Source: Tyto alba
Taxonomy: Eukaryota > Chordata > Aves > Strigiformes > Tytonidae
Assembly: GCF_018691265.1 (NCBI RefSeq)
Contig: NW_024881313.1
Coordinates: 3,340,501 to 3,404,500, forward strand
Reading direction: 5' to 3'
DNA: 64,000 nt
The notes under the pieces were generated by a model. The model saw only the letters and a list, made by a program, of their open reading frames with translations, had not been told where the DNA came from and ran no database searches. Positions 1-13,200 of the stretch are shown piece by piece. Each line of letters starts with the position of its first letter. Position 1 is the first letter of the stretch. The position numbers were made by a program, and so were the translations under genes.

Positions 1-3000
1 CAAGGCTAAAAATGCTTTCGTTTTAATAACAGTACTAACAATACAGCAAAAATCCATAAAAAATGCAGAAAATTTGCATTACTGAGCTTTTCTTAGAAAG
101 AAATGATGAATTAGTCTGGAAGGTTGGGGCACTCCCTTCAATATGAGTTCCCCACGTAGCCTTTTGACTTCTCAAGTTGGGAAAACAACTTACCCAGAAC
201 AAAGACTGACACGATCAATGGCTGTGCAATGCTTAACAACTACTGTAGAAATGCCTTGTTATTCAGAATTATTCTCACAATTTCAGAATTCCATATTTGT
301 CACCACAATGTTACTAGCATCACTAAGGAACTAAATCTTGAATACCAGTGAAGTTGAAAGAACACGCAGGAGGGGTGCACTTAAAATGTATATTGATAGC
401 CCACAGTCTTCAAGTTTAGTTACTGACTTTCAGATTGTATTTGCTCTTTGGTAACACTTATCCAAGAAAAAAAATGTTCCAAAACACTCAGTGCTTTTTA
501 GTCTTTGTGATCCACAACTCCCTGAATTTTTCCAAAGCAAATACAGCCTGAAAGACACGTGCATGAACAGGCTTCTCTAGTTCCCATTAGGAGTTCAGCA
601 GGAAAAAAAAGAAATCAACTTTAAACTAATCCCATTTTTATTCTTGTTACATTAAATGCAGTTTTGTACCTAAAAAAGAAAGCCTACGGCAAGTGAACTT
701 AAAATATCACTTTTCTTAAATTCCAGAATCAAAAGGAGCTAATAAGCAATCCTCAACACTGCTTTTTTTGTCTAAACACCAACTGGTTTAGTATCTAACA
801 ATGAACAAATCTAAGTGTGAGGAAAGCTAGTCAAAAAGCATTTAGTAAGTAGTATCTTAATTTAAGCCACTTGTTTGCTTCCATGAGCTCTACACACTAT
901 TTGCAACACTGGTTTGCCAGCAACACAGTCTCGTGTAGGACTGTGAATCATAACCGTAGTGCACAAGACAGGCAGAAAATTTGTTTGCTCAACCAAGGAC
1001 CTTTAATATGCAATAACACTTGTAAGGGTCCAGGAGTAGCTTAGCTATTAATGCTGCTAAGCTCAACTGCACACCTTCCTGAGCTTTAATTTGCCAATGT
1101 GTCCATATATACATGCCTTCAAGGGTAAATTTAAGATACCTACAGCACAATAAAACCAGAATAAAGCTTTGGCATCTCTGTAAGCAGCTGTATTAAAGAT
1201 ACTCCATTTATATAAACAGTTTTGAGAAGTGACGTACAATAAACTACCCTTGCTATTCTCCATCTTGAGGAAAATATTTGGTACTGGGGGGTGTGGGGTG
1301 TGATTTGACAACACGTATCAAGAACAGGGGATCCCACTTTGTCCTGTGCAGCTCAGCTTTGCAAATGAAACACCAAGGTACACGTGAAGATATAAAGCAG
1401 GAGCAGGGGGAGGGAGAGGAGAGGTGGGAGGCCTCTCACAGTTAAGGAAGCCCCTGAGAATAAACATACTGCATTGCACTTCACTGACAAAACTATCTTT
1501 TCTATTTCTGTCATCCCTTCAGAGCCAAAACGCCTATTTAGGACAGGACTTGGTTCTAGTCAGCTGTTCGTCACTAAAGTTGTCAACTAAGATGTAATTA
1601 GAATTTATCATTACTAGTGATGGAAAAAGTTGGAGAGTTTCAGATCACAGGAGAGGATTGCTATGCATTAGAAAAACAGCCTTTTTTGCCTTCTAAGCCA
1701 AACACAGTAACATAAAAAATTAACAGGTAATGGGCTTCTACAAAATGTTTTATTATACACACATGGTTGGAGAATTCTCATTTTTCTGCCACAGCTTATC
1801 TTCTGGTGGTAAGAAACACTCAAGTACTAACCCGAATCCCTTCCTCGTTTAGATGCACAAAAAGTTTAGCACTGAACATCCAACTACACAATCCCATCCG
1901 GTCGAACCAGGGCCAACTAAAGTAATTTAATAACTAAAACTGTCCTCACCCTTGGTTGTGACTACTTCTAGTCCTACAGACGATGGCTGAGCACTTCCGT
2001 GCATGCTCCCTAACGCCTTTCCCCTATTTGACAGCTGAAACAACAGAACGCTGCTATCGCTGCTATCGCATGTCTTGCTTCCAGCAAGGAGAGCTGCGAC
2101 AAGCCCCAAGGCTGGGCTTGGGGATAGTAAACCTTCCAGCCAAATTAAGGATACTATCAGGGTTTACTAAGCCCTTAGGCTGTTGAGACTACAAATAAGT
2201 CTCAGCCAAGCTCTGTTTTTTTCCCTAACGGAAAATGCTATACCATCTAATAAATCCTTTACTAGAAGAGAAGTTAATTTGTTTAGGGTCTAGAGGGCTG
2301 GCACTTCACCTGAGCCATGACTTTAAATTTTCATGAACTGAAATGCTTTATGATCTAATCTCTTTTTCTGTCCCTTTTCTGTGATTTACGTAGTCTTTTT
2401 GCCTGGCAGATACGCTTCAATAGGATCATTTCACCCAAATATAAGTACTTCATGGCAGTATTACTGTCACACAGTCACAGTATTCTAGTTATAGTTCTAA
2501 GCAAAAGGTAAAAAGACCAGTGGTTAAGTTGGGATGCCGATTCAGACAGGTTTTTCTCTCAGTCACAGTGCAGACTCTTTTCCCGTTCAGTTTTTCAGAA
2601 ACACCTCAGTACATTGTGAAGAAAAGCATCTGGTCACTCACTTTTCAACTACTTTGGAAACTTAGAAGTTTGTCAACTCTCACCACACATAGATAGGCAA
2701 CCCATACCCGCTTCTCAAGTGCCTTTATACTTGGGAGAATCCAACAGACTATAAAAAGAGAAGTAGCACAGGACTAGTCTGGGTCCTCTGAAGTGATTAA
2801 GAGCAAATGCCTGTTAAGCTATGGTAACATAAACAGTAATAATTAGTAGACAAAATATTATATTTGCTATGAAAAAATAATTATTTTTTACACTGAGCGA
2901 TATCTATGAACTGTGATGTTGTTGCCGCTCTAATATATAGAATATGTAACACAACAGCCCTTACATAGATGTAAAAATATTGGCAAACTCAACTTTTTTC

Positions 3001-3440
3001 AGTTGATCCCTCCTGTCTACTGCTTTTATATGCTGTACTATGTTTTAATACAGTACTTTACTATAGAGGTTTTTATGAAGTTTTTTTTAGCAATGCAATC
3101 ATGGCGCCACTGCAACAGGTATCCTGTGCTTCCTTTATCCTGAAAAATGTTTATTCTGTGTGCAACGCACATAACTTCGCTCTAGTTTCCTGGTTTTTAT
3201 CTAGAGGCACAATGTATTTTTAAAGAATGTTACCCATTCCAAGGTAGTGTTTTACAAAATGTTTTATAGATTTCACGGGGTTCCTGAAATATCCTTTACC
3301 TCACTAATTGAACGATCTACGTTATCTAAGTTACTGACAGAGCGAGGATGAACTGAATGCTCGTGTTATTAGTGGTTTGGCTTTGAGAACTTACTGTCTC
3401 AGCCCAACCATGTCACCGAGCAGGGCACAACACGCTGTCT
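1..3440. other. No recognisable gene; left flank of HACL1
   Basis: AT-rich sequence with only short open frames, none resembling a known protein and none flanked by convincing splice sites. In mammals BTD (biotinidase) is divergent from HACL1, so this could be BTD intron 1 or the 3' end of the next gene, ANKRD28. I found no nitrilase-like biotinidase exon and no ankyrin-repeat exon on either strand. AATAAA-type hexamers occur on both strands (for example near 1146-1160, 1225 and 1457 on +, and 636-641 on -), so they do not settle orientation. There is an 18-bp perfect A/T palindrome at 2872-2889. Confidence 0.5.
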
Positions 3441-3858
3441 CACTCCTCACACAGGCGCCAGCGTGGCGTGGCCGGGATGCGCAGAGCCAGGTAAAAAGGT
3501 GCGCGACCATCCTCCCGCGAGGATTTGGGGAAAGCACCTCGCACTACGCTCCCGCTCCTCCCCATGAACCCCCGGTGCCGGCTGTCTTCACCTAAACCAA
3601 CCCCGCGCTTCGCCCCGCTCCGCCTGAGCGATCTCTGACCAGCTTCACGAAGCTGGAGCGTTACGGCACGGCGGCTCCCACAGGCCTTCGAGGTCGCGCC
3701 GCCACACGCCAAGCGCGGCCTTAGCGGAGCCCGGGCCAGGCCTACCGAGGCGCGGAGCGATGCCCGCAGCGTCCCCAACCGCCGCCCCCACGCGCCGCGA
3801 GCCTCACGCTGCACCTCCACGCCACGCCACGCGCCGGGCCGGGCCGGCCGGGCCGCCC

Positions 3859-3876
3859 CCGCCCCCTGGCGGCCGC
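3859..3876 (-). promoter_or_regulatory. CTCF-like binding motif
   Basis: On the minus strand the core reads GGCCGCCAGGGGGCG, which fits the CTCF core consensus (CCASYAGRKGGC-like, CCAGGGGGCG form). It lies inside the CpG island about 290 bp upstream of the HACL1 ATG. GC-rich promoters throw up such matches by chance and the same bases also make an Sp1-type GC box, so occupancy is not established. Confidence 0.4.
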
Positions 3877-3937
3877 TCCGCGCTCGGCACCGCCACGGGC
3901 CGGCGGTGCGTAGGGGCGGCAGGCACCTCCCGACCTC

Positions 3938-3962
3938 CGATTGGCTGCCCGCCCTAGCCAAT
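3938..3962. promoter_or_regulatory. Paired CCAAT boxes, opposite orientations
   Basis: ATTGG at 3940-3944 (a CCAAT box on the minus strand) and CCAAT at 3958-3962 (plus strand) lie 18 bp apart, start to start, about 200 bp upstream of the HACL1 ATG. CCAAT boxes bind NF-Y and are often found in pairs in divergent, TATA-less promoters. Factor binding is inferred from the motif alone. Confidence 0.6.
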
Positions 3963-4001
3963 AGGAGGCTTCCCCTGCCGCCGCCTGCCAGAGGGGTCAA
4001 A

Positions 4002-4020
4002 GGGGGGGGGGGGGGGGGGG
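4002..4020 (+). repeat. Homopolymer run of 19 G
   Basis: An uninterrupted run of 19 guanines on the + strand between the paired CCAAT boxes and the third one. It lies about 140 bp upstream of the HACL1 start codon. Long G runs can form quadruplexes and are prone to length change and to assembly error. Confidence 0.9.
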
Positions 4021-4062
4021 CAGGGCATCCGCTGCCCTCGGGCCCGCCCCTCCCGCTGCCTC

Positions 4063-4067
4063 ATTGG
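4063..4067 (-). promoter_or_regulatory. Third CCAAT box (ATTGG)
   Basis: ATTGG on the plus strand, an inverted CCAAT box 93 bp upstream of the HACL1 ATG, which is the usual distance for NF-Y sites near a transcription start. No ATG intervenes between here and 4160. Confidence 0.5.
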
Positions 4068-4159
4068 CCGGGCGGAGTGCCAGTCAGTGGCTCCCGACCT
4101 TCGGCCGCGGGTCCTGCGCCGTGCGCATCCTCGGTGGGCGGCCGGGCCGCGGAGACGCG

Positions 4160-4210
4160 ATGGCCGCCGCCAGCGGCGCCCAGCTCGTCGCCGAGGCCCT
4201 CAAGGCTCAA
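4160..4210 (+). CDS. HACL1: HACL1 exon 1 (residues 1-17)
   Basis: Encodes [17 protein letters not shown] and ends at a GTAAGA donor, phase 0. The N-terminus is about ten residues shorter than the human one as remembered; the final LKAQ matches human LKTQ. The exon lies in the CpG island. 5' UTR upstream is not delimited. Confidence 0.9.
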
Positions 4211-7200
4211 GTAAGAGCGCGGGGGAGCGGAGGCGGGACGGGACGAGAACCGGAGAGCCGCTTCCTCTACGGCGAGCGAGCAGGGACAGTTCCCGCCGGC
4301 CTCGGGGGGCGGCTGGGCCACGGGTGTCCGCGAGAAGCGAGTGCGCTGCGGCCGGACTCACCCCGGGCGTTGCTGCCGCTCTCCCGGCGCGGGGGGCCTG
4401 GCGGGACGGAGGGAGGTGCCGCCGCAGCGAGGGGGCCCCGCCCGGGGGCGGCCCGGCCCGGCCCCCGGGGGCGGCGTGAGGCGGGGAGCCCGGAGAGCCT
4501 TCCCGGGCCTCCGCTCGGTACGGGCGCGCCCCTTCCCCAGCTCACCCCGTGCCTCCGGTGGCACCAGGCGCTGCCCGCGGCAGCTCCCCCTCTTCAGTCG
4601 CCGCAAGTCTGTGTCGTTTCTAAACTGGAAACGGTGCTGAACTGGTACCGATCTTAACAGGAGGGCTTTCTGTTTGGTCTGTGGTACACGAAAAGGTAGT
4701 TCAGTTGCAATAAAAGAAAGCATAGTTTTTTCATCTTTAAGTTTCTTAGGCGTGCTACCATCCCGATTGTTTCTTGGGGCCTTTTTTGGCTAATTCTCTG
4801 AAAGCGTAAAAATATGTAACAATGTGAGGAATTTTCAGAAGAGGTAAAGTTGACATACTGAGAAACAGGAAGATGATGTAGCAGAGATGTCCCAAGTAAG
4901 AAGTGGTCAGTTAAAAAAGCTAAACATACATTGACCGAGAAGCTGGGCTGGACAGATGTGGAAGCACTGGATTTTGGAGGCCTACAAGCAGTGGAACAGC
5001 TACAGAGGACTGAGCAGCAAATGCCAGCTGCTGTTGTATACATTCCAGCAGTGGCCTGTGAACTTTTATGTAAATATATATATGTTGTTGCAATTTACTT
5101 TTAGACTGCCTATATAGTTAGCATGATTGTGGTTCACACGTTTATTAAAGCTATGTTTTGAAAACAATTCAGGTTTCTTTTAACGTTTTTCTTTCTAGAA
5201 TATTGAATACATGTTTGGCATTGTTGGTATTCCAGTCACTGAAATTGCAATTGCGGCCCAAGCAGTTGGAATAAAATACATAGGAATGAGAAATGAACAA
5301 GCCGTAAGTATACATCGATAGTGGGACCAGTTCTTTGCTTTAACTCTTTTACAATGGATAATCTAATTTACCTTTTCTTACCAAGAAGAATGTAGTCTCT
5401 GAACGTTCCTTTAAGGAACCTCTGGAGAAGTAGTTACTGTCATTCTAGAATAAGGGAGAGCATTGGTGGATTGAGTTGGGCGTTTCTTTCTCCCCCTTTC
5501 ATTTTTAAGTGCTCCCTCCTTTTCTCATAAGGGAATTGCAACTTTTTTTTCATTTTTAGATGCCTTTCTCCAGTAAGGAAGAGAAGATAGGATGAAAATA
5601 GAGAAAAAGAATTTGAACAAAGCATTTTACTGCAGAAAGAAAAAATAATCAATTTTGTCTCCTTCGAGTAATACATTGTCAGATTTTATCTGCCACTTTT
5701 TGAGGAGGTTCATCCAGGTTTTTTGTTTTTCTATAGCTTTCTACAGATTTTCCAAGATACTTCTCCCTTACATTTTTCTACTGTCATTTTCTTTTGCTGA
5801 TGTCCTCCCTTCCAAATTAGGACAATATTGTAGTTCTCTAATTGATGGTATTTTCATTCCTTTTTTAGAGCTTTTTTAGCTACTATTTTTCCTTTTTATT
5901 TAGAAGGATGTTTTACTTGGGATTTATTACCTACAGGCCTAAAAATGCAGATTTTTGTCTCTGTTCTGTTCTTGCAGTGCCCAAAGAGGAAAGTTTTCCT
6001 GCTGATAAACTTTTCCTGACTACTTGCAGTATTTGTAGTATCTTTCTTTTTCCTTAACTGTGTTTTAAAAGCTCACCAAACATCAAACCACAGAAAGTTA
6101 TAATGTGTCTGAATGCTCAAAGTCAAGCATGAGCATACACTTAGACACTCTTAATTGTTTATATTTCAGCTTCATTGTCCGGGTACCAGAAATTAGATTC
6201 CAACTCATTAGCATTTTGACGTTATGCCACCAGTTCTTGATTAGTTTGTTTTTCCCCAGCAGTAACTCTTCAAGCATTCAGTAGTTTCTTAGGTGGTCTG
6301 GGGCTGAATAGAGTAACCTCAGGTTTATACCTCATTTTCAAGGATTGCTGCACAAGCTGATTCAATATTGGACTGCTAGCAAATGGACCATCAGCTTTCC
6401 ATACTCTGCTAGACTTGCTCTACATCATTTGTCAATTTTCCGTAGCTGATGCCAACAAATAAACAAATAGTTTTATTATTATCTTTTCAGGAGATTTTTC
6501 TTGTGTTTTAACTTGTTTATGGATCCTGTCTCTTTGTGAACACTATTAATTAGAATTTTACCACTTTTCCAAGGAACTCCTTTTAATGTTCTGGACCTGC
6601 ACAGTATTCAGCTACCTGTATTTTGCAGCAGTGTTCCTTTCCTGTTTTCCACCATGTAGTTCACAGCCTCCACAGATCATCCCAGACATCAATAAAGTAT
6701 TAAAATAGTAGTTCTCTTAAATCGTGTGGTCACAGGTTGTGTGTTTTGCTGTCTAATCCTTACATCTTTATACTGGAATGTGAGAATTTATAGAGGAATT
6801 CATGTGTCTGGAAAACCTGTAACATGTGAGAGAGGCAAACCTATGCAGATATGTTTAAAAGGTATGTTTGACTCCTTTGAAGGACTGGGAATTCAACACA
6901 GTCTTTATATTCCTGTAGGCTATTTAGCAAGTATTCTAGTTTTAGCCTTGGTTATTAACATGATTGAATTTAATTTCCTCATCTGTCTGTAGTTAACAGG
7001 GAAGATTGCTTCGCACTGCCAAATGAGATGCTGTCCTATTTACCACTCTTTACTAGGCGCTTTTCTGTTAGATTGAAGAATACAAGAAGCATTCTGCTGT
7101 GTATGGTGAGGTACTTTTGCTTTAGGGAATAACGATAACATGGAGACTTGTTTTTACATCAAAATATCAGGGTTTCTCTTCTTTGAGGAAAGGAAAATGA

Positions 7201-10200
7201 TGACCAAAGATATATTTTGTGGTGGGTTTTGTTTTGTTCTTTGTTCTCAGTGAAGATGTAGAGTAATTGCTTGGCAGAGGAGAGGGTAAATGGTTATACA
7301 CAGTATATTCAAGATACACTTAATATGTACAGATGTCATGGTTTTAATTGTCCATCAGTTGTGTGGTCTGTCTGCGGAGGATGTGTATACAGCTGCTTCC
7401 TTTATTGGTGAAGGCAGCTATATATGATCTGAGATACATGGAAAACAAAGGTCTTTTCCAGGGATTGAGTTTCTGCCTCATTTCTGGGCTAGACATAGCC
7501 AAAGCCCGTAAAACTGCAGAGTAAACGGTTTGACTAGAAAGATGAAGTTAAAGCATGAAGTTAAAAGCTAAGTAGTACTACCAGTACCCATAATATAATG
7601 TTCTGTGGCCTGTAACGTGGCATGTTTGCTAGAAGCAGTTTAACCTGTGTCCCGTATGCCCCTTGAACACTGCATAGTTATGTTGCAACTTGATAGGGGC
7701 ATGTGTTTTGTGTATCTGTCCCTGGGTAATTAGAGATTGCTGTGATTGTTTAGAAGACAGATAACCCAGGTCAGTTTTAAACTTCTAGAACACCCTTTAC
7801 CAGATATTCATTAACAATACATGTTGTTAATGTTTCGTTCTTAATCTTTAATAATAATTATCACTACATATCCAAAGCGATCTCTTCTTGATAATCATAT
7901 CCTAAGTTAGTCACGAGTACATAATATGCTGGAGCTGGTACACTGTAGTTAGCACGAATGGTGCTAGCTGTCAAGGGAATCAGACTCAAGAACCCTTCAA
8001 TGAAGGCAGCTGGAACCAAAGTGGACATCTTTTTTCTCCACCTCTTAAAGATCTCTTTTTATAAGATGTTCTGAATAGATCTTACCCATTGGCCTCCGTG
8101 CCTGGACTGTGTGGTGCTGGGTGGGTGTTGCTTTCCCAGGCCAAAACAGGTGCCTTATCCTGTTGCACATCTGTTGGTTGTTTTTTATTCTGGGTTGGTT
8201 GGTTTGGTTTGTTTTGTTCTCCCTCGCTTAGCCTAAAGCAAAAGGAGTGTCAGTCTTCCCAGCTCTCAGAGTGGCACTTCTTCAGTGGCCAGTAACTGAT
8301 CATCAGCAAGTTGCTTCCCGTGCCGGGACTGCTGCTTTAAACCTGTGTCAATGTTTTCAAGGCCCACACTTAGGTTGTATGTCATAACAAGAGACATCGT
8401 GTACCAAGCTCAGGTTCATACAGCAAGTTCTCATACCCAGTTGCTCACAAGCCCTGTAGGAACATTTAACATTAGATACGATTAACATAAGGGCTTCAGG
8501 CCTGCTCCTAGGCACGGCAGTACTGTTTTCACTGGGCCACTGGGTACAAAAATGCTTAACCATTGTTTACTAGCTACATTGTATTAGTTTCCTTTTGTTT
8601 TAGTTGAAAACAGACTAATTTAATTAAGCCCTGCCTAGTGTGCTTCTACTTGTATGGGAGCAACAGGCCTCTGCTTTGGGTACAGTTCAAACCCAGCGCT
8701 CATGGGCGATCGCAGAGTTCGGTGCCTGCATCGGGACCTCCTACATTGCTTCCTACTGTTGATTGTGGGTTTGGTGATCATTGTCATTTTATTTGCCTAC
8801 ATCCTTATTGCCTGTCCGAGGAAAATAAGGATCTGTGATGTAATCTTAACAGATAATACGAGTGCCATTTATTCATATTTTGGTGGGGTGAGAGGGTGGT
8901 GCAAGGTTCATAGGTAAAATGGATTTTTGTCCGTACTGTTCACACACACAAAAATAATCTTAAGTGTACCTTCAGAATTACTGGTTTCCTCTAAATACAG
9001 GTAGATTTAGTCATGTTGCTTCGTTGCAGAATGGAGCACTAAAAGTTTGAATGGCAATGACTGTACATGAACCTAAATTTTATGTGCTGCTTTATTTTGC
9101 CACTCGGTTCTAAAAAATTATTGCTATGGAAACTCAACACCGTGCTTTGAGCTCCATTAAGAAGATTTTTAGTAACACCTACTCCAAATATTTCTAAGCT
9201 TTTGCACACAGGTATATCATCAAATTGTTATCTAATTCTTGAATATTAGCAACATTTTTCTTCTTCACGTCAGAGGCTTAGGAAAAGTAGAAAGAGATTT
9301 TTCTTGTTAATGTACTTTTTTGTCAAGAATTCTCTATCCTAATGCTTCAAAGAAGATAAGGGCTGCTTATTATTCCTCTAAGCCCCAAGTTTTTCTCAAA
9401 ACAGTTGATCTGTGTCTGTATAAGCATGAGGATATTAAAGACAGTTTCTCCTTCTGTGTAAAAGCTTACAAGTCTGTGTTTTCACTCATTTAAGCTGACA
9501 TTGCTAACAAGCTGTGTTACCTAGAATTATTCATAGGTTTGAGGAATATGTTTAGTAGCTTTGTAAACTTGTAGAAGGAGCTACTAAATAATGTTACTTA
9601 TTCTTCTTACCACAATACCACTCAAATAAAGCTAAACAAAATCCCAACTCTATTTCAAAATGAAAGAGGCAACCTATAAGGCCAGGAGCTTGCTTAAAAA
9701 AAAAAAAAAAAAAAAAATGCAAAATTACTTTTTTCCATTAAGTGTTAGAACTTGCTGAATTCAAGACAAAAACATGAGAATGTGAGAGAGGGAGTGGGCA
9801 ATGTCACATATGTGAATCCTTGGGAGTTCTCAGGTCACCCATAAGCTTCTGTTTCTACTTGATTAGACTGTCTTGTTACCAGGTGGACTTTATATCTGAA
9901 TGTTTAATGTTACTACAGGAATAGCATAAAAACATAGTCCATAGTAATACTGCTGCTAAGCTATGTTAACGTATGTTGTAGGCATTCCTTTTGTGAAAAT
10001 TACCCAAAATGAAGTTTTCCTTTAAAATATCAAAGTAGCTAAAGCCAAGTGCAATACCAGAAGTGGAGTGAGAAATACTTCAGCAGCTCAGCTTGTAAAA
10101 GGCAGTCCCTAATCTTCTAACGAATCTCTTCAGCTCGTGATTTCAGCCTTCTGCTTAACTTCTGAAATATGATGAATCATTCTCGTGGTGGCTGGATTTC

Positions 10201-13200
10201 TGTTTGTTGCCTTGCTCTTGTAAATTCCTCTTCCATGTTAATCCAGAAGGCAGAAGTTTCTTATGCTGTTCTGTTTCTTTTGCTTCCCTGTTTATGGGGG
10301 CTTTCTTTTATGTTGTTTTTTGTTTTTTGGGTTTTTTTGGGTTTTTTTTTTCATTTTTAAAACAACAAATGTTCCTAATGTAATGTCCTGGAATGACAGA
10401 AGCCTGAAATGTGGAGACGAGTTTTGAGATTTTTCAGATAAGTGTTCATGAACACACCTTATAATAGGGATGGTGGAGAGGTACTTCTACTTAGATTTAA
10501 GTTCTAACAATCAGGGCAAAATCTGTACCTGCTTATTTTCAGTATTTTTTTGTTGAAGGTTGCTTGTAAGATATCATGAAATGTATATATAATAATAACT
10601 GTATAATTAACTCCAATGTTTTCAATAGGCCTGTTATGCTGCATCTGCTGTTGGATATTTGACTGGCAGGTACATTCCATATTTATTTTATAATATTATA
10701 ACTATATTGCACTCAACAGTTAGAAGCTAGGAATGTTTTTCTGTTTTGGAGCTGGGTGTTTTTAGTGTGTGCAGGTGTGGGGCAGTTAAAATGGAACATG
10801 AATTTTAAAATAACTGTCAGTAACAGTTATCAGTATTTCTATTGCTATGATTCAGGGCAGGAACAAGGAGATGCTTAAGATCATATGATATTGTCCATTT
10901 TACAACTTTTTTATTTTTTCCTCTTTTAATTTCTGAGTGTAGCACCATTGGTAAGAGGGGCAGAAATCATACCACCATTGATTGTTGCAGCTTGAACCCA
11001 CTATAGCTTAATCTCATCATCTGGGTGTATTACTCAACAAATCCCTTATCAATACAGAGACTGATCATATGCCTTCCAGTCCTGACACAAAGTACTGGCT
11101 TTTCCTCTTTTCTACTGTGTTTTTTCTCTTAATGTTGTTGGGAAGCACTCTGTGGCCTGTGGCTTGAAGTGTGCTTCTTGGGTATCCCATGGATCCTTTT
11201 CTAAAGTAAACATCTGGTGTCTGCTTGCTCACAGTTGCAGACCCAGCAATGCAGGTGATCATTCCTTGTTCTGTCTGCAAGATTGACACCCATGTTATAC
11301 AGTTTTGTCATTTTTCTTCCTGTGAATAATTCTCTGGAAGTAAGCTGGGTTTTTTCTGCTATGTAAAGAGTTATGAATGCTCAGTAGTTGAGAATTGTCA
11401 TTTTTATCTCATTACCTGGAATAACAAGTGCCTCTGGCTGCATTAAACTATAATAAAATTTGTGTTGAATCAGATACACTTCTTTGTGAGCTTTCTTCAT
11501 TTGATATCTAGTGCTGAAGTGGAGTTGAGAAAACTGCAGATAAGTGGCTTACCAAATTCCATATAAAAGCTAGATGATGGAGTAAATGCAATAAAATAAG
11601 CAAGGAGCTGTGTTATGATGAGCCTGCATATGTTGCAGACCTCTGTGTGGGTGGCACCTAACAGCTGTTCACTTGCTTTTTCAGTTGGGTTGAAGCAGCT
11701 AAATGATTTCAGATGCCTACATCTATCTTTAGTCCTTCATACAAATCCCTTGCCATTCACGCATTTTGATGATATGAGTAAAACTTTTAATGATTTATAT
11801 TTCAGCATCTTACTAATTTTATTTGGTACTTATGGTTGTTTTTGGTTTTTTTTTTTTTTTTTTTGTTTGTTTTTTTTGTTTTTTTTTTTTCTCTCCCCCC
11901 ACCTCTAGACCAGGAGTATGTCTTGTAGTGTCCGGTCCAGGCTTTTTACACGCCCTTGGTGGGATGGCAAATGCAACCATGAACTGCTGGTAATTTAACT
12001 ATGTGTTCCCTTTAAAATTCTAATAATTGTTTGCTGTTACTTGTTGCAGATGTTGAGCTCCATGGTATTTAGTATAGGACTTTTTTCGTTCTTGTGGGTA
12101 ATGAGAAGGGAATTCTTCCTTTATCAACCCTAAAAGTATCTTAGTTCCATTTTTTTATATTCTCATGGAGAAAAGTCTGCTTTTTGTCCTACCCCATTAT
12201 GCATGTATTGGAAAATCCGTCAGTATACCTGATTGTATGGGTACATTTGAAAATTAAGTTGATACTCAGCCTGTAATGCTTTATTGATCATAAGGAGTCT
12301 TAGAGGTTTTTACTAAATTTAAATCCACATTGCCCTTGAATTATGGTATTTCATATTTGAACAGATTCACAGCTGCATTGTTAAGATCTGTATTTGCTTC
12401 CTGTGCAGATGTTTAAAACCATAATTAAGCACTGAATATAATTATGTACAGAGAGATAGTGTTTAGTCCCACAAACCTTCCCTGAGACATGACAACTTTA
12501 GCTGGTCTGCCACTGAAAGCTGTTCAGAAAGGTGTATGAGGTATTTTGGGCAGAAGCTCTGGTAATGCCAAGCACATGTGATCTGGAGGATTAGATCAAC
12601 GGTGGGTGATGGGCAAGGGAAGCTCAATAATGGGAATGCTAACAAATTGAGTCTATGACACTTTGAAGAGAGACCTCAAGTGTTTAAATCCTTTTTTTTA
12701 AAATGAGTTACTGACTAAAGTTTTGCTGCCCCTGTGTGACCTTAGATTAAAAAGAAAGATCACCTTCCTTTTGAACAGTTATGAATTTGGTTATAAGAAA
12801 GAATTAGTCATGGTACTCACTTGTGGATTTACAGGAGACATTACTATTCTCTCACAAGCTTATATTTGTCTGAGATAAGATCTGTTTACCTGACTTGATC
12901 TTGTGTAAACCTGTACTCCTGGCAAAAGGTAAAGGGAGTGACTTATCCAGTTTGGCAGAAGATTTGACAGTGTAGTAAGAAGATTGGTTTTCACTGGCCA
13001 AATCACAGTGTTTGCCCAATGATTTTTTTCATTGGTGATATCAGACTTGCCTTTTGTCTGCCATGTGCCAAAAGGAGAGAAGTAAGCGTTTGCAAATCTT
13101 AAATTTAGCCTAATGAAACTAATTTTCTTTGACACCTCCATTGAGTGTCTGAGAATCCCAAACATGCTTTCACATTTTCTTTTGGCTGGCGTTACTGTTA

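Larger units (their letters stand above)
3440..4620. promoter_or_regulatory. CpG island, probable bidirectional promoter of HACL1
   Basis: The sequence changes sharply from AT-rich to very GC-rich with dense CpG from about 3440, peaks around 3700-4500, and falls back after about 4620. It covers the HACL1 start codon, exon 1 and the first part of intron 1. It contains GC boxes (about 3912-3919 and 4042-4052) and three CCAAT boxes in both orientations, with no TATA box close to the start. This is typical of a housekeeping divergent promoter. In mammals HACL1 and BTD share such a promoter (known from memory). A left-hand partner is not visible here as coding sequence, so the bidirectional role is inferred. 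Confidence 0.8.

Noticed and set aside
1..3400. Biotinidase (BTD) or ANKRD28 coding exons expected from human gene order
   Set aside because: I searched both strands by eye for the nitrilase-type cysteine region and ankyrin repeats and found none; the genes may lie just outside the window.
3440..4000. A 186-codon minus-strand open frame in the promoter region
   Set aside because: It is rich in Arg, Gly and Ala as expected from CpG-island sequence lacking stops, and it does not resemble biotinidase or any family I know.
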